From MAG-121220-bin8 sp002700465 (GTDB taxonomy: Bacteria > Bacteroidota > Bacteroidia > Flavobacteriales > Flavobacteriaceae), in the NCBI GenBank assembly GCA_943789295.1, contig CALSTO010000001.1:372001-436000 (forward strand): a DNA stretch of 64,000 nucleotides, in the 5' to 3' direction. The number at the start of each line of letters is the position of its first letter. The stretch's first letter is position 1. The translations under genes and the position numbers were made by a program. Below are positions 1-9,820 of this stretch, piece by piece. The notes under the pieces are model-generated. The model saw only the letters and a program-made list of their open reading frames with translations. It did no database searches and had not been told where the DNA came from.

Positions 1-900
1 TATGCCAGAAGCTAAAGTTTCTTTAAGATTAGCATAAGCAGCAGCAGAAATTACGGGATGACCTCCAAATGTTGTAATATGACCTAGTATTGGGTTTTCT
101 TTAAATAAACTCATATTGTTAAAACTTGAGGATAAAGCCCCAATTGGAAATCCTCCACCTAATCCTTTTCCATAAACTAAAATATCAGGTATAATTCCAT
201 AATGTTCAAAAGCAAATAATTTTCCAGTTCTTCCAATGCCTGGTTGTATTTCATCAAGTATTAAAAGAGCACCTACTTTTTGACACTGATTTTTTATTTT
301 TTTTAAATAGTTTTTTGATGGTGTTATAAACCCAGCTCCACCTTGAATTGTTTCAAGAATTACTGCTGATGTTTTACTATTAATTAGAGTAATATCATTT
401 TCGTTATTAAACTCGATGAAATTAATATCCGGAAGAAGAGGTCTGTATGCTCTTTTCCTTCCTTCAAAGCCCATAATACTCATTGCACCTTGTGTATTTC
501 CATGGTAACTGTTTTTTGCAGCAATAAACTCGCTTCTACCTGTTACTCTTTTAGCTAATTTCATAGCAGCTTCCATAGCCTCCGTGCCTGAGTTTGTTAA
601 GTAAGTACTCGATAAAGAATTTGGCAAGTTATTTGAAATTAGTTCGCATAATTTTACTGTAGGTTCTTGAACAAACTCACCATAAACCATTACATGCCAA
701 TACTTTTCAATTTGATCTAAAACTGCTTTTTTTATTTTTTTATTTTTATGACCAAGATTGGATGCTGAAACACCTGCCACAAAATCTAAATACTTTTTAT
801 TATTTGTATCATATATATATGATCCTTCAGCTCTTAAAACTTCTAGACTTATTGGGTTATTAGTTGTTTGTGCTTGGTATTTAAAAAACTTGTCTTTCAA
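1..900 (-). CDS. Class III PLP aminotransferase, 3' end beyond the window (partial)
   Basis: The visible 300 codons form the N-terminal three quarters of a class III (acetylornithine/4-aminobutyrate type) pyridoxal-phosphate aminotransferase. The PLP lysine is about residue 245 in a YGKGLGGGFPIGA stretch, preceded by the cofactor-binding DEIQPGIGRTG segment and an early NSGTEAMEAA phosphate-binding motif. The reading frame starts at a TTG at 898-900, one base after the stop of the OstA-like gene, so the two are probably translated from one message. The amino donor cannot be told from sequence; aspartate, ornithine or 4-aminobutyrate are all possible. The C-terminus lies off the left edge. Confidence 0.9.
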   Translation of the reverse strand, partial: MKDKFFKYQAQTTNNPISLEVLRAEGSYIYDTNNKKYLDFVAGVSASNLGHKNKKIKKAVLDQIEKYWHVMVYGEFVQEPTVKLCELISNNLPNSLSSTYLTNSGTEAMEAAMKLAKRVTGRSEFIAAKNSYHGNTQGAMSIMGFEGRKRAYRPLLPDINFIEFNNENDITLINSKTSAVILETIQGGAGFITPSKNYLKKIKNQCQKVGALLILDEIQPGIGRTGKLFAFEHYGIIPDILVYGKGLGGGFPIGALSSSFNNMSLFKENPILGHITTFGGHPVISAAAYANLKETLASGI

Positions 901-901
901 A

Positions 902-2476
902 TTAGTTATTAATTAGATTCTCTTTATTTAAAATCTTTTCATTGATTCTCCAATTAAAACCATTTAAAATTTTTTCATTTATTTCAAGTTCCATCTCTGG
1001 ATATACTTTTCCTTCTGGATTAGTATAAAAAATTATTTCATCAATTTTATTATTACTAATTGTCATTAAAATTGAACTACATATTGCTTTATCAATTCCT
1101 ATTAATTCTTTGCTTTCTTCGTCATATAAATAATATATCATTTCAGTATTTCTGTTTAATCTTATTTTTTCTAATTCATTATCTTTGAAATTTCCAAATA
1201 GATCAATTCCTTTCATTTGATTATAATTGTTAATTCCAAAACTGTCTTTTTCAATAACAAATGCATTATTTAAAATTTTTAATGAATCAAGTCTATTAGT
1301 TTTTATATTTCTGATTATATGTATTTCGTCACCTGTCATTTGACTTTCTCCGTTCCAAATCACAGGATTTTTTTTAGAAATTTCTTTACTTGTTAATATT
1401 TGTTGTTCTCTTTCAGAGAGTTTGTTTCTTAAGAGTTTAATTAATCCATTTTTCTGATTCATTATAAATTTATCAGATTTGCCACTCATATTATTTTTAA
1501 AAAATTTTACGTCATACCTTCCTTTGATGACCCTATTCTTATCTGGTCCAATAGCAAATAGAGTATCAGCTTTAATAAATAAAGAATCTTTTTCTAGAAG
1601 TTTAATTGCATACGAATTTCTTGTTATCATAGCTGAGTCAAGTTCTTTGAAAATTTCTGCAAAATTACCTTTTATAATAGTTTTATTTATTGTGTCTAGT
1701 ATTGTCACATTATTTTTTCCCGATGCATATTTTTTTAAATCATCAAATATTAAACTGTCTCCTGTTATAGTTCTGTTACTATATTCTATTTTTGCTTTTG
1801 TATTAAAAAATCCATTTTTAGTTTTGGTGTTGTAAAAACCTTTTTCACTAAAAATTCTATAATCTTGACCTGTTATTACAGTTGGTCCATAAAAAAAAAC
1901 TTTTTCAGTATCACTATAATAGTCCAGCTTAAAAGATTTGATATCAGTGTCGTTGTTATAAACGTTTACTCTTTTATTAAATTCATATTTAGAGTTTTCT
2001 AAATAATATTTTCCCTCAGTGCTTTTTATTGTATTTGAAGAATCTTTTATTACTCCACCTTTTTCAAAATATATTTCTTTTAAGTCTCTGTCATGAAATA
2101 ATATCTGAGTTTTTAATGTAGTATTATTGTTTTTAAATATTACATTACTTTTTGCAATAATCTTTCTACTATTTCCATCGTACTCCAATTTTTCACTATA
2201 AAGTTCAATACTATCACCTTGTTTAACTACAACATCTCCTCTTGCTTTAAATGAATTGTTTTTCTTGTAGAATAGAGTATAATTAGACCAAATATCCATT
2301 CCGTCATGTAAAAGATGAACTCTTACATTGTCGTTCTTTTTTAAAATATTTGCTCCCGGAAGATCTAATTCATTTTTATCAAATGAGCCAGCCTCTATTA
2401 TTTGAATAATCTTTTTGTCTTGAGATAAAAGAACATTAAATAGTAATATTAAAATTATTGATAATTTAAGTTTCAA
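902..2476 (-). CDS. OstA-like (LptA/OstA family) periplasmic protein
   Basis: A 524-residue secreted protein with a hydrophobic signal peptide (about residues 1-18, ending LLSQ). Its N-terminal third resembles the OstA/LptA fold, with repeated beta segments such as GDVVVKQGDSIELYSEKLEY that occur in proteins bridging lipopolysaccharide from inner to outer membrane. The remainder continues as repetitive beta-strand-like sequence, making it much longer than LptA, as is usual for Bacteroidota OstA-like proteins. It follows purA with a 6-base gap and is followed after one base by the aminotransferase, so it sits in the long minus-strand run. A role in LPS transport is inferred from the family, not shown. 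Confidence 0.8.
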   Translation of the reverse strand: MKLKLSIILILLFNVLLSQDKKIIQIIEAGSFDKNELDLPGANILKKNDNVRVHLLHDGMDIWSNYTLFYKKNNSFKARGDVVVKQGDSIELYSEKLEYDGNSRKIIAKSNVIFKNNNTTLKTQILFHDRDLKEIYFEKGGVIKDSSNTIKSTEGKYYLENSKYEFNKRVNVYNNDTDIKSFKLDYYSDTEKVFFYGPTVITGQDYRIFSEKGFYNTKTKNGFFNTKAKIEYSNRTITGDSLIFDDLKKYASGKNNVTILDTINKTIIKGNFAEIFKELDSAMITRNSYAIKLLEKDSLFIKADTLFAIGPDKNRVIKGRYDVKFFKNNMSGKSDKFIMNQKNGLIKLLRNKLSEREQQILTSKEISKKNPVIWNGESQMTGDEIHIIRNIKTNRLDSLKILNNAFVIEKDSFGINNYNQMKGIDLFGNFKDNELEKIRLNRNTEMIYYLYDEESKELIGIDKAICSSILMTISNNKIDEIIFYTNPEGKVYPEMELEINEKILNGFNWRINEKILNKENLINN

Positions 2477-2482
2477 ATTTTT

Positions 2483-3754
2483 TTAACGAATTATTGTTTG
2501 AGTTCTGTCAGGTCCAACTGAAATAATTGCGATTGGAACCTGCAATTCATTTTCTATGTAGGAAACATAATCCATAAATGTTTTTGGAAATGAATTCTCC
2601 TTTTTTATTTTACTAATATCTTCATCCCAACCTTTAAATTCTGTATAAATAGGTTTTATTTTTTTTGAGTCAACAGAAAATGGAAAATGATCGATTTTCT
2701 TTCCGTTATAATTGTAGGAAGTGCAAATTTTAATGTTTTTAAATCCGGATAGTACATCACCTTTCATCATCATTAATTTAGTCACTCCATTTACTTTAAC
2801 CGCATACTTCAAAGCTACTAAATCTAACCATCCACATCGTCTAGGTCTTCCTGTTGTTGCACCAAATTCATTACCAACTTTACTCATTCTTTTGGCGTTA
2901 TCATCAAAAAGTTCAGTTGGAAATGGACCACTTCCAACTCTGGTGGTATAGGCTTTAAAAATACCAAATACATCTTTAATTTTATTTGGAGGAACTCCTA
3001 ATCCTGTACATGCTCCAGCAGCAGTTGTGTTCGAGGAAGTTACAAATGGATAAGTTCCAAAATCAATGTCAAGTAGCGAACCTTGTGCACCCTCAGCTAG
3101 TATATTTTTATTATTGTCTAATTCATTAAAAATATAGTTTTCACTATCGATAAACGGAATTGATTTTATATTTTCGATTGCATTAAAAAAATCTTCCTCA
3201 AGCTCAGCTAAATTATATTGTAAATTAACATTATAACTTTTAATCATTGATTCATGTTTATTAGCTAATTTCCTATATTTATTAAGGAATTCGGGAAGTT
3301 CAATATCACCAATTCTAATTCCATTTCTTCCAGTTTTGTCCATGTAAGTAGGTCCAATTCCTTTGAGTGTTGATCCAATTTTAGATTTTCCTTTTGAAAG
3401 TTCGGATGCAGCGTCAAGAAGTCTGTGTGTAGGTAAAATTAAATGTGCTTTTCTTGAAATGCACAAACTTTTTGAAAAATTAATATTAAAAGGCTTTAAT
3501 TTTTCAATTTCTTTTTCAAAAATGACAGGATCAATCACAACACCATTTCCAATTAAATTCATTGATTCTTGATGAAATATTCCTGAAGGTATAGTGTGTA
3601 ACACATGTTTTATTCCGTCAAACTCCAGAGTGTGTCCTGCATTAGGTCCTCCCTGAAACCTTGCAATAATATCATAGTTTTTTGTCAATACATCAACTAT
3701 TTTACCTTTACCTTCATCTCCCCACTGTAAACCAAGTAGTAAATCAACTTTCAT
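2483..3754 (-). CDS. purA: Adenylosuccinate synthetase
   Basis: PurA joins IMP and aspartate using GTP, the first step from IMP to AMP. The 423-residue length is normal for the family. The N-terminal GTP-binding loop WGDEGKGK (11-18) carries the catalytic Asp13, and GPNAGHT places catalytic His41 exactly where expected. The substrate loop GATTGRPRRCGW is intact. Its ATG overlaps the stop of the upstream fur-like gene by four bases (3751-3754), so translation is likely coupled. Neighbouring RelA/SpoT makes (p)ppGpp, a known inhibitor of this enzyme family, but the link here is positional only. Confidence 0.98.
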   Translation of the reverse strand: MKVDLLLGLQWGDEGKGKIVDVLTKNYDIIARFQGGPNAGHTLEFDGIKHVLHTIPSGIFHQESMNLIGNGVVIDPVIFEKEIEKLKPFNINFSKSLCISRKAHLILPTHRLLDAASELSKGKSKIGSTLKGIGPTYMDKTGRNGIRIGDIELPEFLNKYRKLANKHESMIKSYNVNLQYNLAELEEDFFNAIENIKSIPFIDSENYIFNELDNNKNILAEGAQGSLLDIDFGTYPFVTSSNTTAAGACTGLGVPPNKIKDVFGIFKAYTTRVGSGPFPTELFDDNAKRMSKVGNEFGATTGRPRRCGWLDLVALKYAVKVNGVTKLMMMKGDVLSGFKNIKICTSYNYNGKKIDHFPFSVDSKKIKPIYTEFKGWDEDISKIKKENSFPKTFMDYVSYIENELQVPIAIISVGPDRTQTIIR

Positions 3755-4197
3755 ATTTTATTTTTTATTTTTTTTCCATAAAAATATAAGGAGTGATTGT
3801 TAATTTCAACTCCAAAAATTTCTTCTATATTTTTTTTAATACTTTGTATTCTAGGATCACAAAACTCAATAACTTCACCTGTATCAGTTAAAATTATATG
3901 GTCATGCTGATGATCAAAATAAGATTTTTCATATTGAGCTTGATTTGAACTGAATTGATGTTTTCTTACAAGTTTGCATTCCAAAAGGAGTTCTATGGTA
4001 TTATATAATGTTGCTCTACTTACTCTATAATTTTTATTTTTCATCATGACATATAAAGATTCTATGTCAAAATGTTCTGAGGAGTTGTAGATTTCATTAA
4101 GAATTGCGAAACGTTCAGGTGTTTTTCTATGACTTTTATTGTCTAGAAATTTAGTAAAAACTTCTTTTACTATTTTCTGATTCTTTTCTTTATTCAT
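3751..4197 (-). CDS. Fur-family metal-responsive transcriptional regulator
   Basis: A 148-residue Fur-family repressor. Residues 1-80 form the winged-helix DNA-binding domain (recognition helix around YRVSRATLYNTIELL), followed by the dimerisation and metal-binding domain with HQHDH at about 96-100 and EFCDPRI at 111-117. The paired CxxC structural zinc motifs of classical Fur are missing; only one Cys is present in that region, which is common in Bacteroidota members. Which metal it senses (Fe, Zn, Mn or peroxide) cannot be decided from sequence. It lies 32 bases after relA/spoT and overlaps purA by four bases. Confidence 0.9.
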   Translation of the reverse strand: MNKEKNQKIVKEVFTKFLDNKSHRKTPERFAILNEIYNSSEHFDIESLYVMMKNKNYRVSRATLYNTIELLLECKLVRKHQFSSNQAQYEKSYFDHQHDHIILTDTGEVIEFCDPRIQSIKKNIEEIFGVEINNHSLYFYGKKIKNKI

Positions 4198-4229
4198 AAA
4201 GTAAAATTAGGTTAAAAATTGATAATTCA

Positions 4230-6431
4230 CTATTCTCTTATGACCTTTTCAATACCATTTATTTTTTTTAATCTTTTCATTAAATCATTTAAAATATTTT
4301 TTGTCCTAACTTTTAAAGTGATTTTGCCTCTAAAAATATTATCTACCGTATCAAAACTCATTTTTTTGATATTTATGTTCAATGTGTTTGATATTAGCTT
4401 AGTTATTTCATTTACAATTCCTAGATTATCAATTCCCGAAATTTTAATTGTTGAGCTGTATTCTAATAATGATGAATCAATCCACTTGGATTTTAAAATT
4501 CTGTATGCAAATTTAGATTGAAGACCAAGAGCATTTGAACATGTTTGTTTGTGAATTTTTATTCCCTCATTAATAGTTACAAATCCAAAAATATCGTCAC
4601 CTGGAATTGCATTACAGCATTTTGCTAAAGTATATTCAAGTTTGTCTTCCTCATTTCCAAAAACAATTAGATCAAAGTTATTGGCAATTTCTTTATCAGT
4701 TTGATTAAATTGGCTTGGTTTTCTTGATATTTTTTTTCTAAAAAAATTAATTAATCTGTTGTTGTAATTAGCAAATTTTTTGAGTTCATTATTGTCTACT
4801 TTTCCAATTCCTACTCTGTAAAATAAATCTAAACTAGTTTTTAATTTTAAGAAGTTACCTAAATCGTTAATTGATCTTTCGTCAAATTTTATTTTTAATT
4901 GTTTCAGTTTTCTTCTCAATATTTCCTTACCATCTTCAGCTAATAACTTTTTTTCTTCTTTTAATGCTGTTCTAATTTTAGATTTTGCTCTAGATGTTTT
5001 TACATAATCAAGCCAATTTGAAGATGGTTTTGTGTTTTCTGATTTAATTATTTCAATTTGATCTCCACTATTGAGAACATGACTTAGCGGGACCATTTTT
5101 CCATTAACTTTTACACCTCTAGTTTTTAATCCTAAACCTGTATGAACGCTAAAAGCAAAATCTAATGCAGTTGATCCTTTAGATAAAGATTTTAGTTCTC
5201 CAGCTGGTGTGAAAACAAATATTTCGGTTGAATATAAATTCAGCTTAAAATCCTCAACAAAATCTATTGCATTAGTATCAGTATTTTCTAATACCTCTTG
5301 TAATCTATTCAGCCATTCTTCTAATCCAGTTTCAGATTTATTTACTCCTTTGTACATATAATGAGCTGCAAATCCTTTTTCAGCTATTTCGTGCATTCTT
5401 TCTGATCTTATTTGTACTTCAACCCATTTTGATCCTGGCCCTACAACTGTAATATGTAACGCCTCGTATCCATTTGATCTTGGAGATGTAATCCAGTCTC
5501 TTAATCTTAAAGGATTAGGAGTATAATGATCGGTTATAATTGAATATATTTTCCAGGCAATAAATTTTTCATTTTCCCTATCGGATTTATAGATAATTCT
5601 AATTGCGAACTTGTCATAAATTTCTTCAAACGTAATATTTTTATTAATAATTTTATTTCTTATCGAGTATATCGATTTTGGTCTTCCGTTTATTTTAAAT
5701 TTTAAATTTTCAGGTCTTAATTTATCTGAAATTCTTCTTGAAAAATTTTTTATGTATTTGTCTTGGTCAATTTTAGTTTCTTCAATTTTATTTTTTAATT
5801 CTGTGAATATTTCAGGTTCTGTATATTTCAAACCTAAATCTTCTAATTCTGACTTTACATCATAAAGACCAATTCTATGAGCTATAGGTGCATAAATATA
5901 AAGGGTCTCAGAAGCAATTTTAATTTGTTTTCCAGGTGGCATTGAATCTAAGGTCTGCATATTATGCAATCTGTCAGCAATTTTAATTAATATAACTCTT
6001 ACATCATCATTTAACGTAAGTAGCATTTTTCTGAAATTTTCAGCTTGTAAAGAAACATTTTCCTCTTTGGATAATTTTGATATTTTAGTTAAACCAACAA
6101 CAATTTTGCAAATTGTTTTACCAAAAATCTTAGTTATTTTTTTTGCATCATAATCAGTATCCTCAATCACATCGTGTAGTAAAGCTGCAGCTATACAAGT
6201 TGCGTCTAATCCAATTTTTGAGGCAACTATTTTAGCAACAGAAATAGGATGAAATACATAAGGTTCACCAGATTTTCTTCTTTGATTTTTATGAGCATCA
6301 ACAGATGTATTAAAAGCTAACCTAATAAGTTTTCTATCATCTTTAGATAATGATTGATAACTAATTTTAAGAAGTTCTTTGTATTCTTTAGCTATTTGAT
6401 TATTCTCTTTTATTGAATCGACTACCATCAT
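4230..6431 (-). CDS. Bifunctional (p)ppGpp synthetase/hydrolase, RelA/SpoT family
   Basis: A 733-residue long-form Rel enzyme that makes and degrades the stringent-response alarmone (p)ppGpp. The hydrolase half is intact, with the metal-binding HD pair at residues 86-87 followed by ED (LLHDVIEDTD). The synthetase half contains RLRDWI and the SNGYEALH substrate motif. A TGS domain follows (STALDFAFSVHTGLG), then a region ending in CCNAIPGDD and a C-terminal ACT domain. With both active sites retained, it may be the main Rel protein of the cell. The start is MMVVDS at 6431. It lies between an M48 protease and the Fur-like gene in a co-directional run. Confidence 0.96.
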   Translation of the reverse strand: MMVVDSIKENNQIAKEYKELLKISYQSLSKDDRKLIRLAFNTSVDAHKNQRRKSGEPYVFHPISVAKIVASKIGLDATCIAAALLHDVIEDTDYDAKKITKIFGKTICKIVVGLTKISKLSKEENVSLQAENFRKMLLTLNDDVRVILIKIADRLHNMQTLDSMPPGKQIKIASETLYIYAPIAHRIGLYDVKSELEDLGLKYTEPEIFTELKNKIEETKIDQDKYIKNFSRRISDKLRPENLKFKINGRPKSIYSIRNKIINKNITFEEIYDKFAIRIIYKSDRENEKFIAWKIYSIITDHYTPNPLRLRDWITSPRSNGYEALHITVVGPGSKWVEVQIRSERMHEIAEKGFAAHYMYKGVNKSETGLEEWLNRLQEVLENTDTNAIDFVEDFKLNLYSTEIFVFTPAGELKSLSKGSTALDFAFSVHTGLGLKTRGVKVNGKMVPLSHVLNSGDQIEIIKSENTKPSSNWLDYVKTSRAKSKIRTALKEEKKLLAEDGKEILRRKLKQLKIKFDERSINDLGNFLKLKTSLDLFYRVGIGKVDNNELKKFANYNNRLINFFRKKISRKPSQFNQTDKEIANNFDLIVFGNEEDKLEYTLAKCCNAIPGDDIFGFVTINEGIKIHKQTCSNALGLQSKFAYRILKSKWIDSSLLEYSSTIKISGIDNLGIVNEITKLISNTLNINIKKMSFDTVDNIFRGKITLKVRTKNILNDLMKRLKKINGIEKVIRE

Positions 6432-6458
6432 TAATAAATTTAACTAAAAAAAAAATAA

Positions 6459-7694
6459 CTATCGTAATTGATTTATTCTTTCTAACAGGGTAGGGTGAGA
6501 GTAATGCCACCACACATATTTTGGATGTGGTGTTAAATTGCTTAAACTATCTTTAGTTAATACTTTTAGAGCTTGAATTAAATATTTTCCATCAAAAGAT
6601 TTATCGGCATATTCATCAGCTTCATATTCAAATTTTCTAGAAAATAAATTAAATATTAAAGATGATATTTCAGAAATGGGTGTGTAAAGTATTGAAAATG
6701 TAACTAGTGCTATATGGAAACTATGATTTTCAATATTAAGTGCTTCAGAAAAAATCGGCATATAAATTAATAATGAAAGAATGTAAAGCATTATTCCTGT
6801 TTGAATTATTGAGAATAATAAATTAAAAATAATATGATTTTTTTTATAATGACCAATTTCGTGAGCTATAACCGCCACTATTTGTTCTTTATTTAATTTA
6901 TTTATCAATGTATCATATAAAGTGACTCTTTTTTGTTTTCCAAATCCAGAAAAATAGGCATTAGCCTTAGTTGATCTTTTGGAGCCGTCAATTACAAAAA
7001 TATTGCTTAAGTTAAAACCAACATTTGTTGAGTACTTTTCTATTTCACTTTTTAACTCTCCATCTTCAAGCTTTGTTTGTTTATTAAAAAGAGGAACAAT
7101 TACTTGAGCATACAGACCCTGTATAAGAACAGTTAGAATGGACATAAATGCCCAAGCTACTATCCAGAAATTTTGTCCAACAGATTCAAATTGAAGAATT
7201 ATAAAGCATAGTATTCCGCCTCCAAATAAAATTGTCAATAACCAAGATTTTAGTTTGTCAGTTATAAATGTTTTAAAAGAAGTTTTATTGAAGCCAAATC
7301 TTTCCTCAATAATAAAAGTATAATAAAGTGAAAAGGGAATACTAAGAATATCATTTCCAAAATAAATAATTCCAAAAAAACTTAAACTTATTACAATTTC
7401 AGAATCGAAAAGTGATCTACAGTAATTATCTACAATTAAAAATCCATCAAAATAAAAGAATAGTAGTAAAATAAGTAAGCTATATATACTTGAAATTCTA
7501 TTGAATTTATATTGGGTTTTTTTATATTCCTGTGATTTTAAGTACTTTTCATTATCATAAATATCACCTATTATTTCAGGTATTTCGTTATTAAAATATG
7601 TCGAATTTAAATAATCTAAAATAGAATCCTTTAAAAAATTAAGTACTATAATTGTAATAAGAACGTTAAATAATGTTTCTGGGTTAATGATCAT
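6459..7694 (-). CDS. M48 family membrane metalloprotease (Ste24/CAAX protease type)
   Basis: A 411-residue integral membrane zinc protease of the Ste24 subfamily. It has several transmembrane segments (for example about residues 70-90, 100-125, 150-170 and 180-200). The zinc-binding HEIGH motif is at 278-282, and a downstream FEYEADEYAD supplies the third ligand Glu. N-terminal residues preceding the peptidase resemble the Ste24 extension. In bacteria such proteins are generally linked to membrane protein quality control; prenyl-CAAX substrates are not expected. Its start overlaps the end of the upstream TrmH-type methyltransferase gene (7684-7694), suggesting translational coupling. Confidence 0.93.
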   Translation of the reverse strand: MIINPETLFNVLITIIVLNFLKDSILDYLNSTYFNNEIPEIIGDIYDNEKYLKSQEYKKTQYKFNRISSIYSLLILLLFFYFDGFLIVDNYCRSLFDSEIVISLSFFGIIYFGNDILSIPFSLYYTFIIEERFGFNKTSFKTFITDKLKSWLLTILFGGGILCFIILQFESVGQNFWIVAWAFMSILTVLIQGLYAQVIVPLFNKQTKLEDGELKSEIEKYSTNVGFNLSNIFVIDGSKRSTKANAYFSGFGKQKRVTLYDTLINKLNKEQIVAVIAHEIGHYKKNHIIFNLLFSIIQTGIMLYILSLLIYMPIFSEALNIENHSFHIALVTFSILYTPISEISSLIFNLFSRKFEYEADEYADKSFDGKYLIQALKVLTKDSLSNLTPHPKYVWWHYSHPTLLERINQLR

Positions 7695-8481
7695 TTCTTT
7701 GTTTTAATCCTTCAAATATAACTATTGCAGCACTTACAGATAAATTTAAAGAATCCATTTTGCCTTTCATAGGGATACTAATCAATTCATCTGATTTTGA
7801 AAACCAAGATTTAGATAAAGATGATGATTCAGTTCCAACTACAATAGCGCACGACTTATTGTAATCAACATTTAAATAGTTGCGACTTCCTTTTATAAAA
7901 GTTGAATATATTTTTATATTATTGTTTTTTAAATAGTTAATAATTTCTTCCGTTGAACCAGTAGCTATTTGCATTGTAAAAATACTACCTAAACTTGATC
8001 TAATTGTGTTTGGATTGTATAGCTCTGTTTTTGGGTCAGCAATTATTAATCCATCCAATCCAGCTGCATCAGCGGTTCTCAAAAGAGCTCCGATATTACC
8101 TGGTTTCTCAGGTGATTCTGCTATTAAAAAAAATGGTTTTTTAGATAGTTTAAAATTTTTTAATGAATTGTCTTTAGATTTAACTAAAGCTAACAAGCCG
8201 TCTCCTTTTTTTTTATAAATTAATTCCTGGTAAAGATTTTGTGAGAAATCGTGAATGATAATGTTTCCAAAATTATTATTGATGTAATTCATGTTTTGCT
8301 CTGAAATTAGTTCAGAACAAACAATTATTTCAATAAATTCAAAACCAAAATCTTTACATAGACTAATATCTTGTCGACTTTCAACAATAAATGAATTACT
8401 AACTTTTCTTTTATTGCTTTTAAACTGAAGTTTAGAAATGTTTTTATAAACCGGATTGTTTTTACTTGATATATATATCAA
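7684..8481 (-). CDS. SpoU/TrmH-family RNA 2'-O-methyltransferase
   Basis: A 265-residue SPOUT methyltransferase that methylates a ribose 2'-OH in tRNA or rRNA using S-adenosylmethionine. The three family motifs are present: NIGALLRTADAAG (129-141, with the conserved Asn and Arg), VVGTESSSLS (214-223) and IPMKGKMDSLNLSVSAA (236-252), the last two forming the knotted cofactor site. The N-terminal ~100 residues resemble the substrate-binding domain of RlmB/TsnR-like proteins. The RNA target cannot be read from sequence. It is the first gene of the minus-strand run and is divergent from rocD across a 100-base gap. Confidence 0.93.
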   Translation of the reverse strand: MIYISSKNNPVYKNISKLQFKSNKRKVSNSFIVESRQDISLCKDFGFEFIEIIVCSELISEQNMNYINNNFGNIIIHDFSQNLYQELIYKKKGDGLLALVKSKDNSLKNFKLSKKPFFLIAESPEKPGNIGALLRTADAAGLDGLIIADPKTELYNPNTIRSSLGSIFTMQIATGSTEEIINYLKNNNIKIYSTFIKGSRNYLNVDYNKSCAIVVGTESSSLSKSWFSKSDELISIPMKGKMDSLNLSVSAAIVIFEGLKQRNDH

Positions 8482-8537
8482 AATATTTTTAAATTTATTA
8501 TTTAAAATTAATACAATAATTTATATCTATTATTGTT

Positions 8538-8545
8538 TAGGTTTG
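8538..8545 (+). promoter_or_regulatory. Possible flavobacterial -7 promoter element for rocD
   Basis: TAGGTTTG matches the Bacteroidota -7 consensus TAnnTTTG, 36 bases before the rocD start in the divergent gap. No TTG sits at the usual upstream spacing, so this is a partial match only. Confidence 0.3.
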
Positions 8546-8581
8546 CAATATTATAATAAATGTTAATATAATTTAGTTTTT

Positions 8582-9820
8582 ATGACAAATGATAATTCCA
8601 GTTATTTTATTGATCTTGAAAATAGTCATGGAGCTCATAATTATCATCCTCTGCCAGTTGTTTTGGAAAAAGGAGAAGGAGTATATGTTTGGGATGTAAA
8701 TAATAAAAAATATTTTGACTTTTTATCAGCTTATTCAGCTGTTAATCAAGGTCATTGTCATCCAAAAATTAATGATGCTTTAATTAATCAATCTTCAAAA
8801 TTGACATTAACATCTAGAGCCTTTCATAATAATGTGTTGGGTGAATATGAAAAATTTATTACTAATTATTTTGATTATGATAGAGTACTTCCAATGAACA
8901 CAGGAGTTGAAGGTGGGGAAACTGCAGTAAAATTAGCTAGAAAATGGGCTTATGAAAAAAAAGGTGTTCCAGAAAATAGTGCTAAAATTATTTTTGTTAC
9001 AGGTAATTTTTGGGGTAGAACTTTAGCAGCTATTTCATCATCAAATGATCCTTTAAGTACTAAAAATTTTGGTCCTTTTATGCCTGGTTATGAGATAATA
9101 CCTTATAATGATTTGTCTGCTTTAGAAAACTCATTAAATGATCCTAACGTTGCTGCTTTTATGGTAGAGCCAATTCAAGGTGAAGCGGGAGTTGTTGTTC
9201 CAGATGATAACTATCTTTTAGATGCATTTAATCTTTGTAAAAAAAATAATGTTTTGTTTATTGCAGATGAGGTCCAAACTGGAATAGCTAGAACAGGTAA
9301 AATGATTTGCTGCGACCATCACGGTTTTAAGCCAGATATATTGATATTAGGCAAGGCTCTTTCCGGAGGTGTTTTTCCCGTATCAGCTGTATTATCATCC
9401 AATGAAATTATGTTAACTATTAAACCTGGTGAACACGGTTCTACATATGGTGGAAACCCTTTGGGATGTAAAGTTGCAATTGCCGCATTAAATGTAGTTA
9501 AAGAAGAAAAATTATGTCAAAATTCATTTGAAATGGGAAATTACTTTAGGAAAAGATTAAATGAATATATTTCCCAGAGTAATATTGTTAAATTAATTAG
9601 AGGAAAAGGTCTTCTTAATGCAATTGTTATAGATGATCATGATGAAAGTGATACTGCATGGAATATTTGTTTAAAACTTAGAGATAATGGTTTACTTGCA
9701 AAACCTACTCATGGAAATATTATTAGATTTGCTCCCCCACTTACAATCAACAAAAGACAAATAGATTCTGCTGTTGATATAATTATAAAGTCATTAAAAG
9801 AATTTGAAACGCGTGAGTAA
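8582..9820 (+). CDS. rocD: Ornithine aminotransferase
   Basis: A 412-residue class III PLP aminotransferase that converts ornithine and 2-oxoglutarate to glutamate semialdehyde and glutamate, linking arginine breakdown and proline synthesis. Features include the PLP lysine K258 (ILGKALSGG), the cofactor-contacting DEVQTGIART (229-238), and the N-terminal NSHGAHNYHPLPVVLEKGEG region characteristic of ornithine aminotransferase. The NTGVEGGETAVKLARKW segment (106-122) is also OAT-like. The ATG follows a T-rich leader. The gene's 3' end overlaps the cysteine desulfurase start by several bases, so the two are probably co-expressed. Confidence 0.95.
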   Translation: MTNDNSSYFIDLENSHGAHNYHPLPVVLEKGEGVYVWDVNNKKYFDFLSAYSAVNQGHCHPKINDALINQSSKLTLTSRAFHNNVLGEYEKFITNYFDYDRVLPMNTGVEGGETAVKLARKWAYEKKGVPENSAKIIFVTGNFWGRTLAAISSSNDPLSTKNFGPFMPGYEIIPYNDLSALENSLNDPNVAAFMVEPIQGEAGVVVPDDNYLLDAFNLCKKNNVLFIADEVQTGIARTGKMICCDHHGFKPDILILGKALSGGVFPVSAVLSSNEIMLTIKPGEHGSTYGGNPLGCKVAIAALNVVKEEKLCQNSFEMGNYFRKRLNEYISQSNIVKLIRGKGLLNAIVIDDHDESDTAWNICLKLRDNGLLAKPTHGNIIRFAPPLTINKRQIDSAVDIIIKSLKEFETRE